A stretch of 64,000 nucleotides of DNA from positions 291,694 through 355,693 of the forward strand of contig NZ_KB913013.1 of the NCBI RefSeq assembly GCF_000383955.1, in the 5' to 3' direction. The translations under genes were made by a program, and so were the position numbers. The number at the start of each line of letters is the position of its first letter. The stretch's first letter is position 1. Shown piece after piece: positions 1 to 8,321 of the stretch. The stretch comes from Rudanella lutea DSM 19387. Its GTDB lineage: Bacteria; Bacteroidota; Bacteroidia; Cytophagales; Spirosomataceae. The notes beneath the pieces were generated by a model. It saw only the letters and a program-made list of their open reading frames with translations. It had not been told where the DNA came from and did not search any database.

Positions 1-844
1 CGACAAGAATGTGTACACCTACCAGACCTTCGATCAGATTGCGAATAACCCCGACATTGACGTCGTGTATGTGGTGTTGCCCCCGTCGATGCACCGGGAG
101 TATGTAGTTAGGGCCGCCAGGGCTGGTAAGCATGTCTGGGTGGAAAAACCGATGGCTGTGACTGCTAAAGAATGTCAGGAGATGATTGACGCCTGCAAAA
201 AAGCCGGCGTCTCCTTGTCAGTGGGGTATCGGCTTCATCATGACCCTAACACGCAGGCGTATGTGAAGTTCCTGCGCGACGGCAAGCTGGGTAAGATCAG
301 CATGGTGAACTGCTCGGCGGCTTACTACGACGGCCGTACTGACCACTGGAAGCAGAAGAAAGAAATGGGTGGGGGTGTCATGTACGATATGGGTGTGTAT
401 GTGCTTCAGGGTGCCCGGCTCGCTACGGGCGAGGAACCCATTGCCGTGACGGCCCAACAATACACAACCCGCCCCGACGTGTACCGAAATGGGCTCGACG
501 AGACCTCGATGATTCAGCTTGAGTTTCCGAGTGGGGCGCGGGCGGTGCTGCAAACAAGTTACGGTATCAACATGAACTTCATGTACGTAATGGGGGAGAA
601 GGGTATTCTGCGCGTGGAACCCTACTCAGCCTACAACGGCGTGAAGGGCAATGGTCCCGGCGGGTTTACGTTTGATACGCCGTATCCGGTGCCCGGTCAG
701 CAGATCCGGCAGATGGACGACGACGCCCTCGCCATCAAAAATAAAAAACCTATGCTGGTTCCTGGCGAAGAAGGGCTGCGGGATATCCGAATCGTGGAGG
801 CTGTGTATGAAGCCGCCCGGACGGGCAAGCGGGTGAAGATATAG
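1..844 (+). CDS. Gfo/Idh/MocA-family oxidoreductase, 5' truncated by window edge
   Basis: The reading frame is already open at base 2, so the true start and the N-terminal Rossmann glycine motif lie outside the window; about 280 residues are visible. The family carries out NAD(P)-dependent oxidation or reduction of sugars and cyclitols. Visible marks are the end of the cofactor domain with WVEKPMAVT, which holds the family EKP lysine, and GGGVMYDMGVY, which resembles the segment of Zymomonas-type glucose-fructose oxidoreductase. The C-terminal half is the alpha/beta substrate domain. The GTG at base 11 is internal and should not be taken as the start. The substrate cannot be told. Family call is firm. 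Confidence 0.88.
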   Translation, partial: DKNVYTYQTFDQIANNPDIDVVYVVLPPSMHREYVVRAARAGKHVWVEKPMAVTAKECQEMIDACKKAGVSLSVGYRLHHDPNTQAYVKFLRDGKLGKISMVNCSAAYYDGRTDHWKQKKEMGGGVMYDMGVYVLQGARLATGEEPIAVTAQQYTTRPDVYRNGLDETSMIQLEFPSGARAVLQTSYGINMNFMYVMGEKGILRVEPYSAYNGVKGNGPGGFTFDTPYPVPGQQIRQMDDDALAIKNKKPMLVPGEEGLRDIRIVEAVYEAARTGKRVKI

Positions 845-943
845 GCGTGCTGTACCATTCGGGCAACTTTCTGGATTAATCGAATTTCCTGCTGCCTGCG
901 CACGCGGATTCCCTATTTTCGTATCCCCAAACCGCATGTGATT

Positions 944-1186
944 ATGCAACCTGCCGAGTTTACGCAACTATCAACCGCTCAACAATTAGACATTCTGTAC
1001 TATCAGGGTGATATTCTGGCCAATCGTTACGAAGAAGAGCACATTTTTTTGCTATACAGTTTGCACAACTTTTATGTTGAGCTTCGGCACGATGCCTACA
1101 CCAATCAATTGCAGGCGGTTTCGGCCTTTAAAGATACCGAACAACTGGAGGCTTACTTACCTTACCTAACAGAGGAGGTGCTTTAA
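944..1186 (+). CDS. small conserved hypothetical protein
   Basis: An 80-residue acidic, soluble, probably helical protein beginning MQPAEF. A second ATG lies six bases upstream and could also serve. It has no signal peptide, no membrane segment and no motif I recognise. Tyrosine- and leucine-rich stretches (LYSLHNFYVELR) look like a compact globular domain. It stands alone, downstream of the oxidoreductase and convergent with the rRNA methyltransferase, and its stop codon is followed within 20 bases by a long hairpin repeat. Coding character looks real, but the function is unknown. Confidence 0.6.
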   Translation: MQPAEFTQLSTAQQLDILYYQGDILANRYEEEHIFLLYSLHNFYVELRHDAYTNQLQAVSAFKDTEQLEAYLPYLTEEVL

Positions 1187-1201
1187 TACGTAATGTACAA
1201 G

Positions 1202-1300
1202 TGGTTAATGCATAATGAATAATGGGCTGACGCCAGCGAAATCCTCGTGCGTCAGCCCATTATTCATTATGCATTAACCATTATGCATTAACCATTATGC
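1202..1300. repeat. heptamer hairpin A1 (31-bp perfect stem)
   Basis: Arms 1202-1232 and 1250-1280 are perfectly complementary over 31 bp around a 17-base loop. The arms are made of 7-bp units ending in AATG (GTTAATG, CATAATG, AATAATG). The right side carries further units to about 1300, so it has six units to the left's three. It lies between two convergent genes and could act as a bidirectional terminator. The unit and layout recur at other junctions in the window. Confidence 0.9.
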
Positions 1301-1312
1301 ACTCAGCATTCC

Positions 1313-2503
1313 TTATTCTACCCAGAGTACTAACCCCTTTAGGTACCCGCCTTCGGGGTGAAACAGGCTAACGGGATGGTCGGCGGGTTGGCTCAGATGG
1401 TGGAGCACCCGCACTTGCCGCCCGGCTTCGATAGCGGCAGCTACCACGGTATTATAAAACAGCTCGCGGTCAACAACCTGTGAGCAAGAGAACGTAAACA
1501 GGATTCCCCCTTTAGCCACTCGTTTCAGCCCTTCGGTATTGAGCCGTTTGTAGCCCTGCACGGCCCGGTGCCGCGCCGAAATATTTTTGGCGTAGGCCGG
1601 TGGGTCGAGCACTACGAGGTCATACTGCTCGGGGTGCGCTTTCAGGTAGGTCATCACATCCTCAGCAATGGCCTCGTGCTTTTCTTCGTTCACCCCGTTG
1701 AGGGCTACGTTACGGTTGGTGAGGTCGATGGCTTTCTGTGACACATCGACCGAGTGCACCTGCTCTGCACCCGCCCCCAGCGCATACACCGAAAAGCCTC
1801 CCGAGTAGCAAAAGGCATTGAGCACGCGTTTGCCGTGTGCGTAGCGAGCCAACAGCTGCCGGTTATCGCGCTGATCGAGGAAAAAGCCGGTTTTTTGGCC
1901 CGTCACCCAATCGACCCAAAAGCTGTGGCCGTTTTCGTGGACCTCGTGTGGCGTTTCGGCCGTACCCAGCAGGTAGCCATTTTGAACGGTTTGGCCGTAG
2001 ATGTCCGGTACAGTATCGGCGCTTTTGTCGTACACGGCAATTAATTGGTCGCCGTACACATTTTTGAGCGCTTCGGCAATCAGGTGCCGTTCCCGGTGCA
2101 TCCCGATGGAGTGAGCCTGCACAACGGCTACTCCGTTATAGTAATCAATAATGAGCCCCGAGCAACCGTCCCCTTCGCCGTGTACGAGCCGGTAACAGTC
2201 CGTTTGTTTGCCGGGGAGAGTGGCAATGATGGCCTCGCGGAAGTGCCGGATGCTGGTTAGTTTCTGTGTCCAGTAGTGAACGTCGGGGATGATGCGTTCG
2301 AACGAAAAAATCCGGACGGCAATGCTTCCATCGTGGTAATGGCCCGTTGCCAGATAATTGCCTTTTTTATCAAAAACTTCAACTACGTCGCCATCCGTCA
2401 GATTACCTTCATAGCGGCTGACAGCTCCGGAAAAAACCCAGGGGTGAAATCGGCGAACGGCTTCATCGCGATTGGCCTGGAGGTATATTTTGGATAATTG
2501 CAT
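1313..2503 (-). CDS. rlmI: class I SAM-dependent rRNA methyltransferase, RlmI-like
   Basis: 396 residues, the same length as E. coli RlmI, which methylates C5 of a cytosine in 23S rRNA. The N-terminal 75 residues form a PUA-type RNA-binding domain (HPWVFSGAV, GDVVEVFD). The SAM-binding loop is FCYSGGFSVYALGAGAE, followed by VLDPPAY and the FTFSCSQ segment, which supplies the catalytic cysteine typical of m5C methyltransferases. It stands alone, convergent with the small upstream gene and divergent from the isomerase-like gene. The exact nucleotide target is inferred from the family. Confidence 0.85.
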   Translation of the reverse strand: MQLSKIYLQANRDEAVRRFHPWVFSGAVSRYEGNLTDGDVVEVFDKKGNYLATGHYHDGSIAVRIFSFERIIPDVHYWTQKLTSIRHFREAIIATLPGKQTDCYRLVHGEGDGCSGLIIDYYNGVAVVQAHSIGMHRERHLIAEALKNVYGDQLIAVYDKSADTVPDIYGQTVQNGYLLGTAETPHEVHENGHSFWVDWVTGQKTGFFLDQRDNRQLLARYAHGKRVLNAFCYSGGFSVYALGAGAEQVHSVDVSQKAIDLTNRNVALNGVNEEKHEAIAEDVMTYLKAHPEQYDLVVLDPPAYAKNISARHRAVQGYKRLNTEGLKRVAKGGILFTFSCSQVVDRELFYNTVVAAAIEAGRQVRVLHHLSQPADHPVSLFHPEGGYLKGLVLWVE

Positions 2504-2724
2504 GATATTGAGTTGTAAGCTACCAAACGGAGCATTGCAGAGAAGCGGGTGGGTACGAAGACCGTTACTTTTTAACCCTCGGTTAAACGCTGTGGCTCGT
2601 TGCGTGTCTCAGAGATGTAGCTCATTTCGGCAGGCGAAATTACGAAGATTTAGCGGGGCAACCCGTAAGTTTGGGGGTAATCTGCCTTTTGGGCATATAC
2701 GTTGTTCCTATTTACCAATTTAAT

Positions 2725-3591
2725 ATGTCGATCAATCGTCGCGATTTTCTCAAGCGTACCGGCGTACTGGCTGCCGGTGCCCTCGCTCTTAACCATACAG
2801 CCGCTCTGGCTGCCAAGAACATAGGTGTTTTTGGGGTACAATTGTACAGCGTTCGGGATGTATTACCCAAAGATCCGAAAGGTATTATGACCCAACTGGC
2901 GCAGATGGGCTATCGTCAGTTTGAAAGCTACCAGGGCAACCAGGGCTTTTTGTGGGGGATGAGTCCGAAAGAGATTAAGTCGTTCCTGAACGACATTAAC
3001 GTGAAGATGGTCAGCACGCACTTCAACTACGGTGGGCAGGCGAATAAACCCGACGAGTTGAAAAAAAGCTTCGACATGGCCGCTGAGGCTGGCCTGACGT
3101 ACGCATTGTGCCCATACATTGGGGCTCAGAAGTCATTTGACGACTGGAAGCGTATTGCTGATGGGTTCAACAAAGCGGGTGAACTGGCCCGGCAGAGTGG
3201 GGTCAAGTTTGGTTACCACAACCACGACTATTCATTCAAGGCGCTCGACGGTAAAATTCCGCAGGAGTACCTGCTGGCTAATACCGATCCGAAAAATGTG
3301 ATGTTTGAACTGGATCTGTGCTGGATTGATGTGGCGGGGCAGAATCCCGTAGAGCACCTGAAAAAGTATGGCAAGCGATATGAGCTGTGCCACATCAAGG
3401 ATTACAAGAAAGAAAACGGCAAACCCGTTCAGAATGACCTCGGCAAGGGGAACGTTGATTTCAAAACAACCCTCAAAACCGCCCGGGACAACGGCATGAA
3501 GTACTTTATCGTGGAGCAGGAAGAATACCCAACCTCGCCTATGGAAAGTATGAAAATGGACGCGGCTTACATGAAGCAGTTGAGTGTATAA
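2725..3591 (+). CDS. exported sugar phosphate isomerase/epimerase-like TIM barrel protein
   Basis: 288 residues. The start chosen at 2725 puts a twin-arginine signal (MSINRRDFLKRTG) at the N-terminus followed by an alanine-rich hydrophobic stretch; an 18-codon upstream in-frame extension looks like leader DNA. The mature part is an AP-endonuclease-2/xylose-isomerase-like barrel with metal-ligand segments YHNHD, FELDLCWID, ELCHIKD and FIVEQEE. The protein is probably folded in the cytoplasm and exported by Tat. Such proteins in this phylum are often near Gfo/Idh/MocA genes and act on keto-sugars or cyclitols, but the substrate here is unknown. Confidence 0.85.
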   Translation: MSINRRDFLKRTGVLAAGALALNHTAALAAKNIGVFGVQLYSVRDVLPKDPKGIMTQLAQMGYRQFESYQGNQGFLWGMSPKEIKSFLNDINVKMVSTHFNYGGQANKPDELKKSFDMAAEAGLTYALCPYIGAQKSFDDWKRIADGFNKAGELARQSGVKFGYHNHDYSFKALDGKIPQEYLLANTDPKNVMFELDLCWIDVAGQNPVEHLKKYGKRYELCHIKDYKKENGKPVQNDLGKGNVDFKTTLKTARDNGMKYFIVEQEEYPTSPMESMKMDAAYMKQLSV

Positions 3592-3605
3592 TAATCATCG
3601 ATGAG

Positions 3606-3682
3606 TGATGAGTTATACGTGATGAACGATGAATGGGCTGCCGCTAAAATTTTACTCATCGTTCATCACGTATAACTCATCA
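3606..3682. repeat. heptamer hairpin A2 (27-bp perfect stem)
   Basis: Arms 3606-3632 and 3656-3682 are perfectly complementary over 27 bp. The left side reads as heptamers ending GATG (AGTGATG, CGTGATG, AACGATG) and runs into ATGGGCTG, which also ends the left arm of hairpin A1. It fills the gap between the convergent isomerase-like gene and menB, starting about 15 bases after one stop and ending about six bases from the other. Confidence 0.9.
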
Positions 3683-3687
3683 TTACA

Positions 3688-4512
3688 TCAGGGGAACTTC
3701 GGGAATTTGCTAAAGTCGGGTTTCCGCTTCTCCAGGAAGGCATTTTTGCCTTCTTTGGCTTCTTCAGACAGGTAATACAACAGAGTGGCATCGCCCGCCA
3801 GTTGCTGAATACCTGCCTGCCCGTCGAGCTCGGCGTTGAATGCCGCTTTGAGCATTCGCAGGGCAATAGGGCTCTTTTCGAGCATCTTCCGGCACCATTC
3901 AATGGTGGTTTCTTCCAGCTTATCCAGGGGCACAACCTTGTTGACCAGCCCCATGTCCAGGGCTTCCTGTGCGTTATACTGATCGCAAAGGAACCAGATT
4001 TCGCGGGCTTTTTTCTGTCCTACCACTCGGGCCAGATACGACGCCCCAAAGCCGCCGTCGAACGAACCCACTTTGGGGCCCGTTTGCCCGAACCGAGCAT
4101 TTTCGGCCGCTATGCTGATGTCGCACACCACGTGCAGTACGTGACCACCGCCAATAGCGTACCCGGCTACCATAGCGACTACTGGCTTCGGAATCCGGCG
4201 GATCTGCATTTGCAGGTCGAGCACGTTCAAGCGAGGCACCTGATCTTCGCCGATATAGCCGCCATGCCCCCGCACCGACTGATCACCGCCTGAGCAGAAG
4301 GCTTCGCCCCCTTCGCCGGTCAGGATAACCACGCCAACGCGCTCATCTTGCCGGGCAATCTCCATGGCTTCCGACATCTCCTTTACCGTCAGCGGGGTAA
4401 AGGCATTCCGCTTGTGCGGGCGGTTAATACTGATCTTGGCGATCCCTTCGTAATACGAGAAAATAATCTCTTTGTACTCCTTAATAACCTCCCAGGGGTA
4501 GTTGCTTTGCAT
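3688..4512 (-). CDS. menB: 1,4-dihydroxy-2-naphthoyl-CoA synthase (MenB)
   Basis: 274 residues, a crotonase-fold enzyme that closes the second ring in menaquinone synthesis. Seen: [11 protein letters not shown] near residue 30, SGGDQ at 74-78, the oxyanion-hole segment AIGGGH at 119-124 and [14 protein letters not shown] from 149, all diagnostic for MenB over other enoyl-CoA hydratases. It lies downstream of a DUF2452 gene in the same direction, with a hairpin repeat between them that abuts the menB start codon. The o-succinylbenzoate ligase gene lies 1.1 kb away, so part of the pathway is grouped here. Confidence 0.96.
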   Translation of the reverse strand: MQSNYPWEVIKEYKEIIFSYYEGIAKISINRPHKRNAFTPLTVKEMSEAMEIARQDERVGVVILTGEGGEAFCSGGDQSVRGHGGYIGEDQVPRLNVLDLQMQIRRIPKPVVAMVAGYAIGGGHVLHVVCDISIAAENARFGQTGPKVGSFDGGFGASYLARVVGQKKAREIWFLCDQYNAQEALDMGLVNKVVPLDKLEETTIEWCRKMLEKSPIALRMLKAAFNAELDGQAGIQQLAGDATLLYYLSEEAKEGKNAFLEKRKPDFSKFPKFP

Positions 4513-4589
4513 ATGAGTGATGAATGATAAGTGATGAACGATGAGTGATCTCGCGTCAGCAAGTTTATCACTTATCGTTCATCACTCAT
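4513..4589. repeat. heptamer hairpin A3, overlapping the end of the DUF2452 gene
   Basis: Arms 4513-4535 and 4567-4589 pair over 23 bp with one mismatch. They read as heptamers AGTGATG, AACGATG, AATGATA. The left arm touches the menB initiation codon, and the right arm contains the last five codons and the stop of the DUF2452 gene. Unlike A1 and A2 it lies between two codirectional genes. Confidence 0.88.
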
Positions 4590-5045
4590 CGTTTCAAAAT
4601 TGGTTTCGTGATACTGTACATCCCACGTATGGTCGGCCATCATCCGGACGGTGGCGAGGCAACGTTCAAAGGGGAACTTGCGCCCCCATTCGTTCGGAGC
4701 TACCATCGACAGCAGGTCTGTACCGTTTTTACGGGTGTAAAAATAATAGGTATGTCCTACAACAGGCTCAAAACTCATTTGGGCGGAGTAAATCCGCTCC
4801 GAAATCTCGACCCGGTTTCGAATCGCTGTGGCCTGTTCGGCCAGCAGTTGCATCTGTTTGTAGAGCTGGGATAGCTGGAGGTCGGTTTGCTCGCGCATGG
4901 CGGTCACAGCCCGCCCGGTTATTTTCCCCTTGTCTTCGGGGCGAATCACTGCACCACCCGCCGTATGGGCGTACTCCATCAGACCGGGGCTTTCGGCTAC
5001 TTTCTCCGGTGCAATGGGGTTAATGATCACTTTGGCTTCTTCCAT
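4572..5045 (-). CDS. DUF2452 family protein
   Basis: 157 residues. The whole protein matches the pattern I recall for DUF2452: [21 protein letters not shown] at the start, [20 protein letters not shown], a basic helical middle with [14 protein letters not shown], then [17 protein letters not shown] and ADHTWDV near the end. No biochemical role is established that I know of. No signal peptide. The last residues (TMSDER) are encoded inside hairpin repeat A3, so the natural C-terminus was probably remodelled by the repeat. It may be co-transcribed with menB. Confidence 0.85.
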   Translation of the reverse strand: MEEAKVIINPIAPEKVAESPGLMEYAHTAGGAVIRPEDKGKITGRAVTAMREQTDLQLSQLYKQMQLLAEQATAIRNRVEISERIYSAQMSFEPVVGHTYYFYTRKNGTDLLSMVAPNEWGRKFPFERCLATVRMMADHTWDVQYHETNFETMSDER

Positions 5046-5152
5046 AATTGATTGATAAACCCTTCGTGAATTGCCTTTGTTTTGGATTTGCAGGGCTACA
5101 GACCTGCGGTTCGCGGTTTATCGTTAGATTAGCGTCAAAGATACAAAGCCAC

Positions 5153-5590
5153 ATGGAAGCTCTTTCAAAAACAATTGATCGACACACGTTTTTTCGGGTA
5201 CTCGGGGCGAGTTTAGGTGTGGTTAGCCTGAGTAGCTGCGAAACCAAAGCGGATGATCTGAGTCCGGCGAGCGATGCGCTCGACCTGACCATTCGGCTCG
5301 ATGATGCCCGGTACGTTGACCTGCTCAAACAGGGTTTCTATGTGGTTGTGAACAACCGCGTGATTGTGGCGCATATCCAACCAAATCAGTACGTAGCGGT
5401 ATCGCCTAAATGCACACACGAGGGCTCTACGCTTGTATATCAGGCGAACAACAACGCTTTTTATTGCCCGTTCGACGGTTCGCGTTTCGACCTCAACGGT
5501 AAGGTAATCTTCGGCCCGGCTACCCAGCCGTTGGTGGTGTATAAAGTCTCTAACGACCAGAAAAGTAATACGTTACGCATTTTTGGATAA
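5153..5590 (+). CDS. Rieske-like (2Fe-2S) lipoprotein with a substituted ligand
   Basis: 145 residues from the ATG at 5153; upstream in-frame codons give no plausible leader. The N-terminus has a hydrophobic stretch and lipobox-like LSSC (Cys29), so a membrane-anchored periplasmic protein is likely. The Rieske fold is recognisable: CTH at 87-89 and a second loop CPFDGSRFD at 105-113, then GPATQPLVVY. In the family the second loop is CPxH; here position 108 is Asp (GAC), so one of the four cluster ligands is changed. It may still bind a modified cluster or be an inactive relative. The gene stands alone, just upstream of menE. Confidence 0.8.
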   Translation: MEALSKTIDRHTFFRVLGASLGVVSLSSCETKADDLSPASDALDLTIRLDDARYVDLLKQGFYVVVNNRVIVAHIQPNQYVAVSPKCTHEGSTLVYQANNNAFYCPFDGSRFDLNGKVIFGPATQPLVVYKVSNDQKSNTLRIFG

Positions 5591-5662
5591 GTTGCACGGG
5601 TGCTGATTACCCACATATCTATTGCCTGACAAACGTGCCTCTGTTCGGGGTATTTTCCCTTT

Positions 5663-6760
5663 ATGTATAGTTTCGACGGTCGGTTACCGGTTGACCAATG
5701 GCCTTTGCCCACCCACACGTACGCCGAGCAGGCGGTAGCGTTTGCACGGGCCTGGCAGTCGGGGCAGGCGACGTTTGTCCTGCATACGTCGGGTTCCACC
5801 GGAACACCCAAGCCCATTACGCTCACCCGCACTCAGATGCAGGCAAGCGCCGAGCTTACGGGGCAAACGTTCGGGTTGCAAGCCGGCGACAGGGCGCTCT
5901 GCTGTCTCAACACGGCCTACGTAGCGGGTACTATGATGCTGGTGCGGGCTTTGACGCTTGGCCTGCGGCTGGTGCTGGTTGAGCCGTCGGGAAATCCGTT
6001 GACGTTGTTTAAGACGGGTACCAACAATTTCGATTTCTTTGCCTTTGTGCCTCTTCAAGTACAGGCAATACTGGGCCAGACGCCCGAGAAAATCGAAATA
6101 CTGAACCAAGCTAAGGCTATTTTGCTGGGGGGGGCAGCTACCTCGCCGGTGCAGGAGGCTCAGTTGCAGGTCATTGCGGCTCCGGTCTATGCTACCTACG
6201 GAATGACCGAAACGGTTTCGCACATTGCCATTCGCCGGTTGAACGGCCCCAACAAATCCGACTTTTTTACCGCGTTGGATGGGGTCGAGTTACGCACTGA
6301 TGCCCGGCACTGTCTGGCAATTCGGGCGGCCGCGAGCAATTTTGCGTGGGTGCAAACCAACGATGTATTTGAGTGGGCCGACGGGACGGAGCCTGGCAAA
6401 CGGTTTCGAATTCTGGGGCGTGCCGATTCGATTATTAATACCGGGGGCGTCAAGGTTCAGCCCGAGCGGGTTGAGCAGATTGTACAGAGGGTTCTGGCTA
6501 TCAATGGGTTGTCGCCCCGGTTGTTTGTGGCTGGAGTGCCCGATGAGCGGTTGGGTGTGCGGATTGTTCTGGTGGTCGAAGGCAAGGCCGAGGCTTTGCC
6601 GGAACTCGAAGCCAGGCGTAGCGAATGGACTGAGCAGGTTCGTCGGGAAATTGGCCCCTACGCTGTGCCGAAAGACATTATCTTTGTGGCCACATTCTGC
6701 GAAACCCCGACCGGTAAAATTGACCGGAGTAAGACGCTGCACTTAGCCATTGGGCAGTAG
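5663..6760 (+). CDS. menE: o-succinylbenzoate-CoA ligase (MenE)
   Basis: 365 residues, an ANL-superfamily adenylating enzyme that activates o-succinylbenzoate with CoA, the step just before MenB. The P-loop-like motif TSGSTGTPK is at 42-50, the A5 segment YGMTET at about 178, and the C-terminal lysine motif PTGKIDRSK near residue 350. It is shorter than proteobacterial acyl-CoA synthetases, as is usual for MenE in this phylum. Proximity to menB (1.1 kb, opposite strand) supports the specific call over other acyl-CoA ligases. Confidence 0.9.
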   Translation: MYSFDGRLPVDQWPLPTHTYAEQAVAFARAWQSGQATFVLHTSGSTGTPKPITLTRTQMQASAELTGQTFGLQAGDRALCCLNTAYVAGTMMLVRALTLGLRLVLVEPSGNPLTLFKTGTNNFDFFAFVPLQVQAILGQTPEKIEILNQAKAILLGGAATSPVQEAQLQVIAAPVYATYGMTETVSHIAIRRLNGPNKSDFFTALDGVELRTDARHCLAIRAAASNFAWVQTNDVFEWADGTEPGKRFRILGRADSIINTGGVKVQPERVEQIVQRVLAINGLSPRLFVAGVPDERLGVRIVLVVEGKAEALPELEARRSEWTEQVRREIGPYAVPKDIIFVATFCETPTGKIDRSKTLHLAIGQ

Positions 6761-6783
6761 TCACGGGCTTCGCCTTATTGTTT

Positions 6784-6830
6784 ATTGGTCATCCAGAGAG
6801 GCTGGGCAACCCCAGGAATCCATGACCAAT
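6784..6830. repeat. inverted repeat in the leader of the 6829 gene
   Basis: Outer arms ATTGGTCAT at 6784-6792 and its complement at 6822-6830, with an inner CTGGG/CCCAG stem at 6802-6806 and 6811-6815. It could be an RNA hairpin terminating menE transcription or covering the downstream start. It overlaps the first possible ATG of the next gene (6829), which argues for the second ATG at 6844. Confidence 0.55.
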
Positions 6831-6843
6831 GACCCCAAGCACT

Positions 6844-7581
6844 ATGTTTAAAAACGTACAGATACGCTTCCAGACGGCCCGGTCACTCCCGGCTCCATAC
6901 GCTTATTTCTTCACCCTGGCGGTTCGCCCGGCGTTTAAAGACTATCTCGCCGTTGACCTGAGCGTGACCTACCCGGATCGCGATGATATCGACGACGATG
7001 AGCTCATTGCCGAAGGCTACACCCGCGACGACGATTTTGCCTGGAATGGTCGGTTTGGGCTTGTGTGGCAACAGGCCATGGCGTCGCTGGTGCAGAAAAC
7101 GAAGCTGGAAACCCTGAATGAAGAAGAGCTTGACGAGGATGATGACTTCTGGGAGGTGTCTCTGACGGCGGAAGACGGCACCCAAAAAACGGGGATGCCC
7201 GCCAATTATGAAGATTGGCAATACCTGATTCAGGAACTGATGCAGGCTACGTACGAAGCGGCCGGCCGCGAACGTCCCTTCGAGCTAACCTACGTTGAAC
7301 CAGGTCGGGAGGGGGATCTGGAGGTGCAGATTACAGCCTCCTTTGCCGAACGAACCATAAACCTGCAAACAACCCAAAACGGACGGTCGAAGACGAAAAC
7401 GTTGCCCTGGAAAACGCTTCAGTCGATTATGAGTACCATTTATGATGTGGATTTCGACCCCGAAGAAGCCGAACTAAAGCGCCCCCGTCGGGCGGGAGCG
7501 TGGCTCAACCTGGGTACTGAAGAATGGTACGACGTTGGGCCTTATGAAGATATTACGGCGATGCTACGGAAGATCGGCTAA
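6844..7581 (+). CDS. conserved hypothetical protein
   Basis: 245 residues starting MFKNVQIRF; an ATG 15 bases upstream is also possible. Strongly acidic patches (DDIDDDE, DEDDDFWE) alternate with what look like beta-rich segments. There is no signal peptide, membrane span or enzyme motif I recognise. Its 3' end overlaps the convergent methyltransferase gene by 29 bases. The coding quality is good and the function is unknown. Confidence 0.7.
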   Translation: MFKNVQIRFQTARSLPAPYAYFFTLAVRPAFKDYLAVDLSVTYPDRDDIDDDELIAEGYTRDDDFAWNGRFGLVWQQAMASLVQKTKLETLNEEELDEDDDFWEVSLTAEDGTQKTGMPANYEDWQYLIQELMQATYEAAGRERPFELTYVEPGREGDLEVQITASFAERTINLQTTQNGRSKTKTLPWKTLQSIMSTIYDVDFDPEEAELKRPRRAGAWLNLGTEEWYDVGPYEDITAMLRKIG

Positions 7582-8188
7582 ACAGCACCGAAAGTACCAT
7601 ACCGTTCACGGCTGCCTCCTGCGCGACAGAGGGCAGCCGTTTTTGTATCAGTGGGAGCCAATCGGGTAGTCGATTGGTGCGTAAGCCTGCCGTCCATTGA
7701 AAAAAAAGAAGCATGGCCCTGACGAGTGCCCGTTGCCACCACACGTTTGTCGGAACAAAGTCGGTGACGAGCCAGAAGCCCCCCAGCGTCAGGTGTTGAA
7801 GGAGCCGGGGAATCATGCGTTCGGCCAGCCACGGCTCCGAAAATAAATCAAGCACAAAGGGAGTCAGAATGACGGTGAACCGTTCCTGCTCTGACAATGA
7901 CGCTTCGGTGCCCTGCATGAATGCTACCCGGTTACGGCCCGGGTGGTGTTGCACCCGTTTCTCTGAAAGTGTGAGCATTTGGCCCGAGGCTTCAAGGTAC
8001 ACAACATGGTCGGGCGCACAACGGTCGAGCACCTGCTTGAGCAACCAGCCGGTGCCGCCCCCCAGAATGAGCCACCGCCCCCCATTCGGTAGCCGGTCCA
8101 GCAAACTTATCTGTGCCCGTTGAAGTGAGCGGCCAAAAACCAGCCGTGCCAGCGGGTCGTAGGTGGATGCGATGGTGTCAAAAGTCAT
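7553..8188 (-). CDS. class I SAM-dependent methyltransferase
   Basis: 211 residues with a Methyltransf_11/25-like fold: N-terminal FDTIASTYDPLARLVFG, the SAM loop ILGGGTGWLLKQVL, an acidic strand end VYLEASG, and LGGFWLVTDFVP as the post-V strand. The substrate is unknown; similar small proteins near quinone genes can be mistaken for UbiE/MenG, but the motifs here are not those of MenG. The C-terminal codons overlap the convergent hypothetical gene. Confidence 0.8.
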   Translation of the reverse strand: MTFDTIASTYDPLARLVFGRSLQRAQISLLDRLPNGGRWLILGGGTGWLLKQVLDRCAPDHVVYLEASGQMLTLSEKRVQHHPGRNRVAFMQGTEASLSEQERFTVILTPFVLDLFSEPWLAERMIPRLLQHLTLGGFWLVTDFVPTNVWWQRALVRAMLLFFQWTAGLRTNRLPDWLPLIQKRLPSVAQEAAVNGMVLSVLFSRSSVASP

Positions 8189-8321
8189 TTAGTTCATCGA
8201 AAATAAAGCGAAACGGGCCAGTTTCTGTTAAGTGTTATCAGGTAATAATATTAAAAAGGTAGAACAAATAGTTTGTTTACCGGGCTCTCGTAAAGCCGCA
8301 CACAACGTAAACAGAAACGGG

